Shown: piece by piece, positions 1 to 5,797 of the stretch
Numbering within the stretch: position 1 is the first letter of the stretch
Layout of the letters: every line of letters begins with the position of its first letter
From: an uncultured Solirubrobacteraceae bacterium
GTDB taxonomy: Bacteria; Actinomycetota; Thermoleophilia; Solirubrobacterales; Solirubrobacteraceae
Direction: 5' to 3'
DNA: 8,564 nucleotides
Assembly (NCBI GenBank): GCA_902806215.1
Contig: CADCVT010000230.1
Location: forward strand, 1-8,564
Position numbers and translations under genes: made by a program
The notes under the pieces: model-generated
Database searches by the model: none
What the model was told of the DNA's origin: nothing
The model's input: only the letters and a program-made list of their open reading frames with translations

Positions 1-542
1 CCCTCGCCGGTGAACACGGCGACACGCCCGCGGACGTCGACGAGCGCCGTCTGCCGGTACGACCGCGCCTCGTCCCCCTCGAGCACCTGGTCGAGCGCCG
101 CCGGCGGCGACGCGCCGTCGGCCATGAGCTCGTCGGCGGCGCCTGCGTCGGAGTACGCGGCGTTGAGCGTGACGAGCCGGCGCATCTCGGTGAGCGGGTC
201 GGGGTGGTCCTCGACGCGCAGGTCGACGGACCGGCGCCACGGCTCGCCGCTCCCGGGGACGACGAGCAACGCAGCGGACTGCATGCCGCGCACGTCGCCG
301 CCCGCCGCCTGCGCGGCCTCCATCGCCATGACGAGACGCTCGGCGAGCGGACGCCCCGGGTCGGCTGCGGCGAACGCCTCGGCCATCGCGGGCCAGACCG
401 CGTCGGAAGCCATGATGTTCGCCTGCACCGACCAGCCGTCACCGGCCACGTGCCCGGCCGACAGCATGCAGCCCTCGCCGCTGTGGACGGCGACGCCGAG
501 CTCGTTGGTGGCCGGATCGCGAGCGACGAGGGAGTAGGTCAC
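1..542 (-). CDS. DUF1028 family protein (3' end cut by window edge), permuted block order
   Basis: The minus-strand frame from 542 to the left edge gives 180 codons with no stop. It starts V-TYSLVARDPATNELGVAV, the usual opening of DUF1028 proteins, which are of unknown function and, as I recall, placed in the NTN-hydrolase clan. Further family motifs are AGHVAGDGWSVQANIM (residues 29-44), PLAERL (65-70), GGDVRGMQSAALLVV (81-95) and VDLRVEDHPDPL (106-117). GTG at 542 is preferred over ATG at 563 because it puts the conserved T-Y-S right after the initiator. Oddly, the block YRQTALVDVRGRVAVFTGEG (162 to the edge) comes last, whereas in the family I remember it precedes the AGH..QAN block, and the usual GVGAVATQ segment is missing. 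Either the gene is internally rearranged or a second copy continues beyond the edge. Family call is firm; architecture and function are open. Confidence 0.85.
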   Translation of the reverse strand, partial: MTYSLVARDPATNELGVAVHSGEGCMLSAGHVAGDGWSVQANIMASDAVWPAMAEAFAAADPGRPLAERLVMAMEAAQAAGGDVRGMQSAALLVVPGSGEPWRRSVDLRVEDHPDPLTEMRRLVTLNAAYSDAGAADELMADGASPPAALDQVLEGDEARSYRQTALVDVRGRVAVFTGE

Positions 543-548
543 GTCGGC

Positions 549-555
549 GAGAATA
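549..555. promoter_or_regulatory. Candidate shared bidirectional -10 element
   Basis: Only 19 bp separate the divergent starts at 542 (GTG, minus) and 562 (ATG, plus). Read on the minus strand, 555-550 is TATTCT followed by exactly 7 nt and the GTG. Read on the plus strand, 549-554 is GAGAAT followed by exactly 7 nt and the ATG. The two hexamers share 550-554. Both spacings fit leaderless transcripts. No Shine-Dalgarno sequence fits in the gap. The hexamers are seen directly; promoter function is inferred. Confidence 0.5.
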
Positions 556-561
556 GGTCGC

Positions 562-840
562 ATGGACGAGGTCGAGGTGCTCGAACGGGTCAGGGCCGTG
601 CCGCCCGGGCGCGTCGCCGCGTACTCGGACATCACGCCGCACGCGCCACGGCTGGCCGGCAGCGTGCTCTCGGATTCGCTCGAGGCCGACCTGCCCTGGC
701 ACCGCATCGTCCGCGCCGACGGATCGCTGGCCAAGGGGAACCGGCAGAAGGAGCTGTTGATCGCCGAGGGGGTGCGGTTCGTCGGCGAGCGGGTGGACAT
801 GGCACGCTTCCGCATCGAATGTGGCTCCAGCGAGACCTGA
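562..840 (+). CDS. Alkyltransferase-like protein (ATL), MGMT DNA-binding-domain family
   Basis: This 92-residue protein matches the MGMT C-terminal DNA-binding domain alone: VPPGRVAAYSDI (residues 13-24), then APRLAGSVL with Arg30 where MGMT has its nucleotide-flipping Arg finger, then LPWHRIV (44-50) and EGVRFVGERVDMARF (69-83). The alkyl-accepting Cys of the MGMT PCHR motif is replaced by Trp46, the hallmark of ATL proteins. ATLs bind O6-alkylguanine without repairing it and hand the lesion to nucleotide excision repair. The short length and absence of an N-terminal domain also fit ATL. It is the first gene of a three-gene unit and its 3' end overlaps the next gene by 22 nt. The start has no Shine-Dalgarno but has a -10-like hexamer 7 nt upstream. 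Assignment is confident; lesion range is unknown. Confidence 0.87.
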   Translation: MDEVEVLERVRAVPPGRVAAYSDITPHAPRLAGSVLSDSLEADLPWHRIVRADGSLAKGNRQKELLIAEGVRFVGERVDMARFRIECGSSET

Positions 841-1238
841 CGCTCCGGCCGCGCCCGCGCGGCTTCCACCTGATCACCCGCGAGATCGAGGACGAGGTGC
901 CCGAGCTGCGCTCGCTCGGCGTCGGCCTCGCGCACCTGTTCATCCGGCACACCAGCGCGGCGCTGACGCTCAACGAGAACGCGTCGCCCGACGTGCGGCG
1001 CGACTTCGCGTCGTGGTTCGACCGCGCCGTGCCCGAAGACGCCCCGTACTGGACCCACACCGACGAGGGCCCGGACGACATGCCGGCGCACATCAAGGCG
1101 TCGCTGCTCGGGCCGTCCCTGCAGCTGCCGGTCCGCGACGGGCGCCTGGCACTCGGCACCTGGCAGGGCGTCTACCTGTGCGAGCTGCGCGACCACGGCG
1201 GCGCGCGCTCGCTCACGGTCACGCTGCACGGCGAGTGA
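819..1238 (+). CDS. YjbQ/UPF0047 family protein (secondary thiamine-phosphate synthase type)
   Basis: The 139-residue product starts MWLQRDLTLRPRPRGFHLIT and carries the family motifs FIRHTSAALTLNENASPDV (41-59), YWTHTDEGPDDMPAHIKASL (77-96) and GTWQGVYLCELRDHGG (113-128); total length is typical. E. coli YjbQ shows weak thiamine-phosphate synthase activity, but the physiological role of the family is unsettled, so a direct role in thiamine synthesis should not be assumed. The conserved His and Asp residues of the first two motifs are the likely metal and ligand site. The frame is open far upstream, but homology begins at the ATG at 819, inside the ATL gene in another frame. This implies translational coupling, since no Shine-Dalgarno is evident. 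The stop overlaps the methyltransferase start as GTGA. Confidence 0.9.
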   Translation: MWLQRDLTLRPRPRGFHLITREIEDEVPELRSLGVGLAHLFIRHTSAALTLNENASPDVRRDFASWFDRAVPEDAPYWTHTDEGPDDMPAHIKASLLGPSLQLPVRDGRLALGTWQGVYLCELRDHGGARSLTVTLHGE

Positions 1239-1894
1239 CGGTCTACGGCGAGCTCGTCGGCCGGCACGGGCTGGCCGAGTCGCACCGGCTGCTGCTGTCC
1301 GCCGTCGCGGACGGATCGCGCGTGCTCGACGTGGGCTGCGCGGACGGATACCTGGGCGAGGTGCTCGTCGCGCGCGGGTGCGAGGTGGTCGGCGTCGAGG
1401 TCGACCCGCAAGCCGCGAAGCGCGCGGAGTCTCGTCTGTCGTCGCTGATCGTCGGCAGCGTGTCGAACGCCTCGACGAGGAAGGAGATCGACGGGCGGTT
1501 CGACGTCGTCGTCTTCGGCGACGTCCTCGAGCACCTCGCTGATCCGCTGACCGTGCTGCGCTGGGCGGCCGGGATCGGCGACCGGGTCGTCGTCTCGCTC
1601 CCGAACATCGCGCACTGGACCGCACGGCGGCAGATCCTCAGGGGCCGGTTCCCGCAGGAGGACCACGGCCTCTTCGACCGCACCCACCTGCGCTTCTTCA
1701 CCCGTGCGACCGCACGGGAGCTCGTCCACGCCGCGCGTCTCGACGTCGTCGCCGAGCAGTTCGCCGGTGCGCCGCTCCCCCTTCAGAGTCGGCTGCCGGC
1801 GCTCGAGGGCCTGCAACCGCGAGCGCTCAGAACGGCCCCGGAGCTCTTCGCCCTCCAGATCGTGCTGACCTGCGCACCGACCGCGGCTCGCTGA
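1235..1894 (+). CDS. Class I SAM-dependent methyltransferase, MetW-like
   Basis: The 219-residue protein has a Rossmann methyltransferase core: SAM motif I VLDVGCADGYLGEVL (30-44), an acidic residue ending strand 2 in VVGVEVDP (51-58), and FDVVVFGDVLEHLADPL (89-105) for the post-I and motif II region. The stretch SLPNIAHWTARRQILRGRF (121-139) followed by DHGLFDRTHLRFFT (143-156) is typical of MetW-like and surface-polysaccharide-associated methyltransferases. The substrate cannot be deduced. The GTG start at 1235 overlaps the YjbQ stop in a 4-nt GTGA junction, a strong sign of coupled translation. Longer upstream starts in this frame lie wholly inside YjbQ and look like antisense-type composition. 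It is the last gene of the ATL-YjbQ unit; whether it is functionally linked to lesion signalling is unknown. Confidence 0.88.
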   Translation: MTVYGELVGRHGLAESHRLLLSAVADGSRVLDVGCADGYLGEVLVARGCEVVGVEVDPQAAKRAESRLSSLIVGSVSNASTRKEIDGRFDVVVFGDVLEHLADPLTVLRWAAGIGDRVVVSLPNIAHWTARRQILRGRFPQEDHGLFDRTHLRFFTRATARELVHAARLDVVAEQFAGAPLPLQSRLPALEGLQPRALRTAPELFALQIVLTCAPTAAR

Positions 1895-1898
1895 CCGC

Positions 1899-1918
1899 GG
1901 CCGGCGGGACCGTCGGCC
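1899..1918 (+). terminator. Candidate hairpin terminator after the ATL-YjbQ-methyltransferase unit
   Basis: Arms GGCCGGCG (1899-1906) and CGTCGGCC (1911-1918) pair over 8 positions (seven Watson-Crick, one G-U) around a GGAC tetraloop, starting 5 nt after the methyltransferase stop. The G-U becomes an A-C mismatch on the other strand, so the structure favours plus-strand RNA. There is no T-tract, so it is not a classical intrinsic terminator. It sits in the 28-bp gap of a convergent gene pair. Confidence 0.35.
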
Positions 1919-1922
1919 TCCG

Positions 1923-2699
1923 TCAGGTCCCGGTCCAGACGGGCTCGCGCTTCTCCGCGAACGCGACCGAGCCCTCGCGCGCGTCGTTCGAGATGAACAC
2001 CGGGCCGGTGATCTTGGCCTGCTCGTCCCAGAACTCCGCGTCGGTCCAGCCGCGCTGCTTCTCGAGCACCTCCTTCGTCGCCATGAGCGCGAGCGGCGCG
2101 TTCTTGGAGATCGCGCCCGCGAGCTCGATCGCCGCGTCGACCGCGCCGCCGGGCTCGGCGAGGCGGTTGACCAGGCCGAGCTCGTACCCGCGCTCGGCGG
2201 TGATCGGGTCGCCGGTCAGGGCGAGCTCCATCGCGATGCCGTAGGGGACGCGCTGCGGCAGCCGCAGGAGCGCGCCGCCCGCGGCGACGAGCGACCGCTT
2301 GACCTCCGGGATGCCGAGCTTCGCGCCCTTCGCGACGACGAGGACGTCGCACGCGAGCGCGATCTCCAGGCCGCCGGCGACGGCGAAGCCCTCGACCGCC
2401 GCGATGAGCGGCTTGCGCGACGAGCGCTGGACGATCCCGGCGAACCCGCGGCCGTCCACCCACGCGCTCTCCCCCGCGACGAACGCCTTGAGGTCCATTC
2501 CCGCGCAGAAGCCCTTGCCGGCGCCGGTGAGCACCCCGACCCGGAGCTCGGCGTCGGCGTCGAGCTCGTCGAGCGCGGCGGCGACGCCCTCGGCCAGCGC
2601 GCGGTTGACGGAGTTGCGCGCGTCGGGCCGGTTCAGCGTGATGAGCAGCACGCCGCCGCGGCGCTCGGTGAGGACGGGACTCTCGGTGTCTGTGGCCAT
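1923..2699 (-). CDS. Crotonase / enoyl-CoA hydratase family protein
   Basis: This 258-residue protein has full crotonase length and motifs: ITLNRPDARNSVN (20-32), GKGFCAGMDL (61-70) forming the first half of the oxyanion hole, and VEGFAVAGGLEIALACDVLV (102-121) forming the second half. Glu112 (GGLEIAL) and Glu132 (GIPEVKRSL) align with the two catalytic glutamates of enoyl-CoA hydratases, so hydration of a 2-enoyl-CoA is plausible. The superfamily also includes isomerases, dehydrogenases and hydrolases, and the acyl substrate cannot be read from sequence. The conserved ALTGDPITAERGYELGLVN (160-178) supports membership. It lies 46 bp downstream of the propeller gene on the same strand but has its own TAGCGT hexamer 7 nt before the ATG. 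It is more likely an independent fatty-acid or aromatic-catabolism gene than a functional partner of its neighbour. Confidence 0.92.
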   Translation of the reverse strand: MATDTESPVLTERRGGVLLITLNRPDARNSVNRALAEGVAAALDELDADAELRVGVLTGAGKGFCAGMDLKAFVAGESAWVDGRGFAGIVQRSSRKPLIAAVEGFAVAGGLEIALACDVLVVAKGAKLGIPEVKRSLVAAGGALLRLPQRVPYGIAMELALTGDPITAERGYELGLVNRLAEPGGAVDAAIELAGAISKNAPLALMATKEVLEKQRGWTDAEFWDEQAKITGPVFISNDAREGSVAFAEKREPVWTGT

Positions 2700-2728
2700 G
2701 AGCCGGACGCTATTCGAGCGCCCGGCTC
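2700..2728 (-). promoter_or_regulatory. Leaderless-type -10 (TAGCGT) inside a 7-bp inverted repeat, upstream of crotonase
   Basis: On the minus strand TAGCGT (2712-2707) precedes the ATG at 2699 by 7 nt. Perfect 7-bp arms GAGCCGG (2700-2706) and CCGGCTC (2722-2728) flank it, with centres 22 bp apart, about two helical turns. The hexamer is likely the promoter -10. The inverted repeat could be an operator for a dimeric repressor or simply a GC-rich coincidence. No convincing -35 is visible. Confidence 0.4.
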
Positions 2729-2745
2729 CGCTGCGCTGCGACCGG

Positions 2746-4557
2746 CTAGCCGTTGCTCGGCAGCCGCTTGCGCGGCACGCACGTGCGGTAGCGCCGGACC
2801 TGGCGCAGCTTCTTGCCGTTCTTCGTCCGCGCCTGGATCGTGATCGTGAACTGGCCCTTCGGCAGGCCGAGCAGGTCCACGCGCGAGCGCCGCAGGGCCT
2901 TGCCCTTGAGCGTCCGGCGCTTCTTGCCGTTGACGTAGATCGTCGCGCTGGTCAGGCGGTCGCCCTTGGGCGCGCGCAGGCGGATCCGGAAGCGCCGGCG
3001 GCTGAAGCACGGCGGGAGCGGGCCGCTGCGGGTCGAGCCGCTGGCGTTCGAGCCTGCCGCCGCCGACCCCACGCCGCCGCCGACGGTGACGGTGTTCGTC
3101 GTGTTGACGCCCGGCAGGCCGAGGTTCGCCTCGCGCCCGGAGCAGTCGCCGCCGCCGCGCAGCGCGGGCCCGGAGATCTGCCGCGTGAACAGCGGCAGCG
3201 AGATCGGCCGCTGTCCACCGGTGACCGGGTCGAGCGAGTGCGTGTCGCCGGTGGAGATCATCACGCAGCCCTGCTCGTTGATGGCGTTCGCGAAGAAGTC
3301 GCCGAGCCGGCGGTCCTCGCCGGTGGCCACGCACGTCGTGCCGCTCTGGCAGATGTTCGAGTTCTGGCTGATCGGGCGGCCGATCGGGTCCGTCGTGACG
3401 AACTTCGGGCTTGCCGTGTCGGCACCCGTGACCGTGGCGGTCTTGATCGAGATGTCGGCGTTCTCGCACGCGAGGTCGACGACCTTGTTCGTCTCGTACC
3501 AGGCGACGTTGATCTTGCCCTCGTCGCCCGCGGCGAGCCATGGCCAGAACACGCGCTTGCCCGTCGGCCGCGCGACGGTGACCGGCGGCTTCCAGGTCCT
3601 GCCGAAGTCGGGCGAGTAGACGTAGCTGATCGAGTTCGCGACCGGCGTCGGGTCCCCGTCGCATCCGCCCTCCGTGCCCTTGGCGCGCGGGTCGTCGTCG
3701 TACGTCAGGTAGAGGCCACCCGCGTCGTCCTGGATGATCGCGGCCCAGTGAGCGTAGATGTTCACGGTCGCGGCCCTGTGGAACTTGAACGCCGCGTCAC
3801 CGCGCTTCCACGTCGCCACGCCGAGGCCGTTGCTGCCCTGGTTGGCCGGCACGACGAGTGAGTCGCGCTTGCGGTCGTAGTACATCTTGCCGTTGCCGGC
3901 CCAGTCGCCGCCGGCGTCGGTGCCGAACGCGGGGATGCCCTGCGTCGAGCACGTCTGCCCGCCGTCCTTGGAGACGAAGACGCGCTGGGAGATGACGTCC
4001 TCTAGCGTGTTGGTCGCGAAGAAGACCTCGTCCTTCTTGGCCCCGACGACCCACGGCCGGTCGCCCGGCCGGCACTGTGGGTTGCCGCGGTCCCAGGTCA
4101 CGCCGCCGTCGTTCGACGAGAAGAGCGCCTGCGAGGCGAGGTTGATGCCGGTGTTGTAGATGCGCCCGCCGTCGTCCTGGGACAGGTCGGGGTCGCTGAA
4201 GCCGGAGTTCTGGGCCGGGTTCTGGGTGAAGCCGGTGCCCGCGAAGTTCGAGCGCTGCCAGCTCAGGCCGTTGTCATTCGAGGTCCAGACGTTGACCTGG
4301 TTGCGGTAGCCGCCGGCGAACGTGAACGTCGTCTGCGCGGCGAGGCCCGGCCGGTAGATGTGCGTCGTCCCCTCGTGGCTCGAGTACACGAGCGTGTGGT
4401 GCACCGGATCCGCGTAGACGAGCGGCTCCCCTCCGGCGAGCTGCTGGTCGACGTAGGTCGGGACCGTGAAGTCCAGGGGCTCGGCGGAGGCCGACGAGGC
4501 GGGGATGGCGCCGGCGGCGACGACCGCCGCGAGCGCGAGAAGGGCACGACGCGTCAT
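2746..4557 (-). CDS. Secreted Asp-box (BNR) beta-propeller protein, sialidase-like fold
   Basis: The 603-residue product begins with a clear signal peptide: MTRR, a hydrophobic run, and ASSASA with probable cleavage after Ala25. Asp-box motifs S-x-D-x-G-x-[TS]-W occur at 93-100, 148-155 and 315-322, with a fourth at 196-203 in which the final Trp is Cys. This spacing indicates a six- or seven-bladed propeller as in sialidases and BNR proteins. I do not see the FRIP motif or a clear arginine triad, so sialidase activity should not be assumed. Residues about 480-516 are a Gly/Ser/Asn/Thr-rich linker. Residues 517-603 form a very Arg/Lys-rich beta domain bracketed by Cys517 and Cys593. Ten cysteines overall suggest disulfides and an extracellular location. 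It is divergent from the MBL hydrolase and shows no obvious link to the crotonase. Cell-surface binding through the basic C-terminus is inference. Confidence 0.88.
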   Translation of the reverse strand: MTRRALLALAAVVAAGAIPASSASAEPLDFTVPTYVDQQLAGGEPLVYADPVHHTLVYSSHEGTTHIYRPGLAAQTTFTFAGGYRNQVNVWTSNDNGLSWQRSNFAGTGFTQNPAQNSGFSDPDLSQDDGGRIYNTGINLASQALFSSNDGGVTWDRGNPQCRPGDRPWVVGAKKDEVFFATNTLEDVISQRVFVSKDGGQTCSTQGIPAFGTDAGGDWAGNGKMYYDRKRDSLVVPANQGSNGLGVATWKRGDAAFKFHRAATVNIYAHWAAIIQDDAGGLYLTYDDDPRAKGTEGGCDGDPTPVANSISYVYSPDFGRTWKPPVTVARPTGKRVFWPWLAAGDEGKINVAWYETNKVVDLACENADISIKTATVTGADTASPKFVTTDPIGRPISQNSNICQSGTTCVATGEDRRLGDFFANAINEQGCVMISTGDTHSLDPVTGGQRPISLPLFTRQISGPALRGGGDCSGREANLGLPGVNTTNTVTVGGGVGSAAAGSNASGSTRSGPLPPCFSRRRFRIRLRAPKGDRLTSATIYVNGKKRRTLKGKALRRSRVDLLGLPKGQFTITIQARTKNGKKLRQVRRYRTCVPRKRLPSNG

Positions 4558-4564
4558 CCACGGG

Positions 4565-4570
4565 ACGCTA
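4565..4570 (-). promoter_or_regulatory. Leaderless-type -10 (TAGCGT) of the propeller gene
   Basis: Minus-strand TAGCGT lies exactly 7 nt before the ATG at 4557, the same hexamer and spacing as at the crotonase gene. No Shine-Dalgarno is present between them. Function is inferred from position and recurrence. Confidence 0.45.
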
Positions 4571-4600
4571 CTCCGCCTTCCGGGGCGACGCGCCGCATGG

Positions 4601-4606
4601 TAAGAC
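4601..4606 (+). promoter_or_regulatory. -10-like hexamer (TAAGAC) of the MBL hydrolase gene
   Basis: TAAGAC is followed by 7 nt and the ATG at 4614. The last base departs from TAnnnT, so this is a weaker match than its neighbours, but spacing and lack of a Shine-Dalgarno fit the leaderless pattern. A TTCCGG at 4578-4583 would lie 17 bp upstream but is a poor -35. Confidence 0.3.
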
Positions 4607-4613
4607 GTTCTGC

Positions 4614-5273
4614 ATGAAGCCGATCGCCGAAGGTCTGTGGCAGATCCCGCTCGCGCCGAAGGAGTCCGTGAACGCCTACGTCCTGGGCGACGTCGTCGTC
4701 GACGCGGGCTACAAGGCCTCGGGCAAGAAGCTCGTCAAGGCGCTCGAGGGGCGGGCGATCAGCGCGCACACGCTGACGCACGCGCACCCCGACCACGTCG
4801 GCGGGTCCAAGCGGGTCGTCGACGCGCCCGGCGTGCCGTTCTGGGCTCCCGCCGGCGATGCCGCCGCGATCGAGGCCGGGCGCTCGGTCGTCGGTCAGTC
4901 GCGGATCCGGCCGCTCGTCGCGGCAACCAACAGGTTCGACCCGGTGCCGATCGCGCGGACGCTGAGCGAGGGCGACGACGTCGCGGGGTTCCGGGTCGTC
5001 GACGTGCCGGGGCACTCGCCGGGCCACATCGCGTTCTGGCGTGAGTCCGACCGCGTGCTCGTGCTCGGCGACGTCTTCTTCAACATGCTGCTGCCGCGGC
5101 TGAAGCCCGGCCTGCGCGATCCGCTGACCTTCGTCACGCCGGACATCGCGCAGAACCACGCGTCGCAGCGCAAGCTCGCCGACCTCGAGCCGGCGATCGC
5201 GTGCTTCGGGCACGGGCCCGTGCTGCACGACGCGGCGCCGAAGCTCCGCGCGTACGTCAACGCCCGGAGTTAG
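4614..5273 (+). CDS. MBL-fold metallohydrolase
   Basis: This 219-residue protein has the full metallo-beta-lactamase set: THAHPDH at 55-61 (HxHxDH), His134 in VPGHSPGHIAF (131-141), Asp153 in VLGDVFF (150-156) and His200 in CFGHGPVLHD (197-206). These residues bind two metal ions, normally zinc or iron. An early VVVDAG (28-32) is the usual strand turn of the fold. Length and the PGHSPGH spacing resemble the glyoxalase II-like and general hydrolase subgroup rather than true beta-lactamases. No signal peptide is seen, so it is cytosolic. The substrate cannot be told from sequence. It diverges from the propeller gene across 56 bp and converges on the pilin gene with only 3 bp between stop codons, leaving no room for a separate terminator. 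Confidence 0.9.
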   Translation: MKPIAEGLWQIPLAPKESVNAYVLGDVVVDAGYKASGKKLVKALEGRAISAHTLTHAHPDHVGGSKRVVDAPGVPFWAPAGDAAAIEAGRSVVGQSRIRPLVAATNRFDPVPIARTLSEGDDVAGFRVVDVPGHSPGHIAFWRESDRVLVLGDVFFNMLLPRLKPGLRDPLTFVTPDIAQNHASQRKLADLEPAIACFGHGPVLHDAAPKLRAYVNARS

Positions 5274-5276
5274 GAG

Positions 5277-5714
5277 CTACCAGCTGAAGTCGGAGCTGCA
5301 GCCGCCGGAGTGTCCGCCGGCGGTGATCGTGCACGATCGGATCGGCCGGTTGCCGACGATCTTCACGAGCCGGAACACGTTGCCCGACCGCGACATGGAC
5401 TCGATGAGGTAGTCGCGAGGCCCGTCGGAGCTCACGCGCGTCTCACCCGGACCGGAGCCGATCGGCATGTGCGTCTCGCCCATCTTCGGGTCGCCGGTCT
5501 CGCACTCGCCGTAGTCCTCGGTCTCCACGAAGCAGCTCTCGACGTGGGCCATCATCGACCCGGCGTTGAACTTGGCCTCGGAGTCCTGGCTCTTCTTGCG
5601 CTGGTTGTCGAGCATCGGCAGCGCGATCGCAGCGAGGATCCCGATGATCAACATCACGATCAGGATCTCGAACAGCGTGAAACCACGCTCGCTGCGGAGC
5701 CGCTCAGTCAGCAT
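5277..5714 (-). CDS. Type IV pilin-like (prepilin-type) protein
   Basis: The 145-residue protein has a class III signal: a short basic leader MLTERLRSERG, cleavage expected after Gly11, then Phe12 as mature residue 1 and Glu16 at the obligatory +5 position (G|FTLFE). A hydrophobic helix follows to about residue 34 (ILIVMLIIGILAAIALPML). The C-terminal part is short and polar with four cysteines (61, 71, 128, 139), probably two disulfides. These are hallmarks of PilA-type pilins or pseudopilins processed by PilD. No assembly genes (ATPase, PilC, PilD) are in view, so it is an orphan here. It lies 83 bp downstream of NucS with a strong hairpin between them. Its start lacks both a Shine-Dalgarno and a good TAnnnT at the usual spacing, so it may depend on upstream transcription. 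Confidence 0.92.
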   Translation of the reverse strand: MLTERLRSERGFTLFEILIVMLIIGILAAIALPMLDNQRKKSQDSEAKFNAGSMMAHVESCFVETEDYGECETGDPKMGETHMPIGSGPGETRVSSDGPRDYLIESMSRSGNVFRLVKIVGNRPIRSCTITAGGHSGGCSSDFSW

Positions 5715-5753
5715 TGATCAGGTAGTCGGTACGCGCCAGGACGACCTGAGCGG

Positions 5754-5774
5754 TCCGTCCAGACGCTGGACGGA
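5754..5774 (-). terminator. Perfect 9-bp hairpin between nucS and the pilin gene
   Basis: Arms TCCGTCCAG (5754-5762) and CTGGACGGA (5766-5774) are perfectly complementary around a 3-nt loop, beginning 24 nt after the nucS stop and ending 40 nt before the pilin ATG. There is no T-tract in the minus direction. It may terminate nucS transcription without a U-tract, or act as a stem-loop in a shared message that sets processing or stability. The structure is seen; its role is inferred. Confidence 0.4.
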
Positions 5775-5797
5775 TGGTTGATCGGCGTTGTCGGCCG

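Noticed and set aside
543..563. ATG at 563 as the DUF1028 start, adding seven residues
   Set aside because: The family starts at (M/V)-T-Y-S, the extension would overlap the divergent ATL start, and GTG 542 has the correctly spaced hexamer.
204..818. In-frame upstream extension of the YjbQ gene, about 205 extra codons
   Set aside because: It is antisense to DUF1028 and out of frame with ATL, Arg/Ala/Gly-rich, and YjbQ family members begin near MWLQRDLTL at 819.
2299..3861. 520-codon plus-strand open frame
   Set aside because: It is antisense to the crotonase and propeller genes, both with clear families; its product is Arg/Ala/Val repetitive with no motif, as expected for a shadow frame in GC-rich DNA.
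2746..4557. Calling the propeller protein a true sialidase
   Set aside because: Asp boxes alone define the fold, not the activity; no FRIP motif or convincing Arg triad was seen.
4554..5228. 224-codon minus-strand frame opposite the MBL hydrolase
   Set aside because: The hydrolase has a complete metal-binding set; the antisense frame is Arg/Asp/Val-rich shadow sequence.
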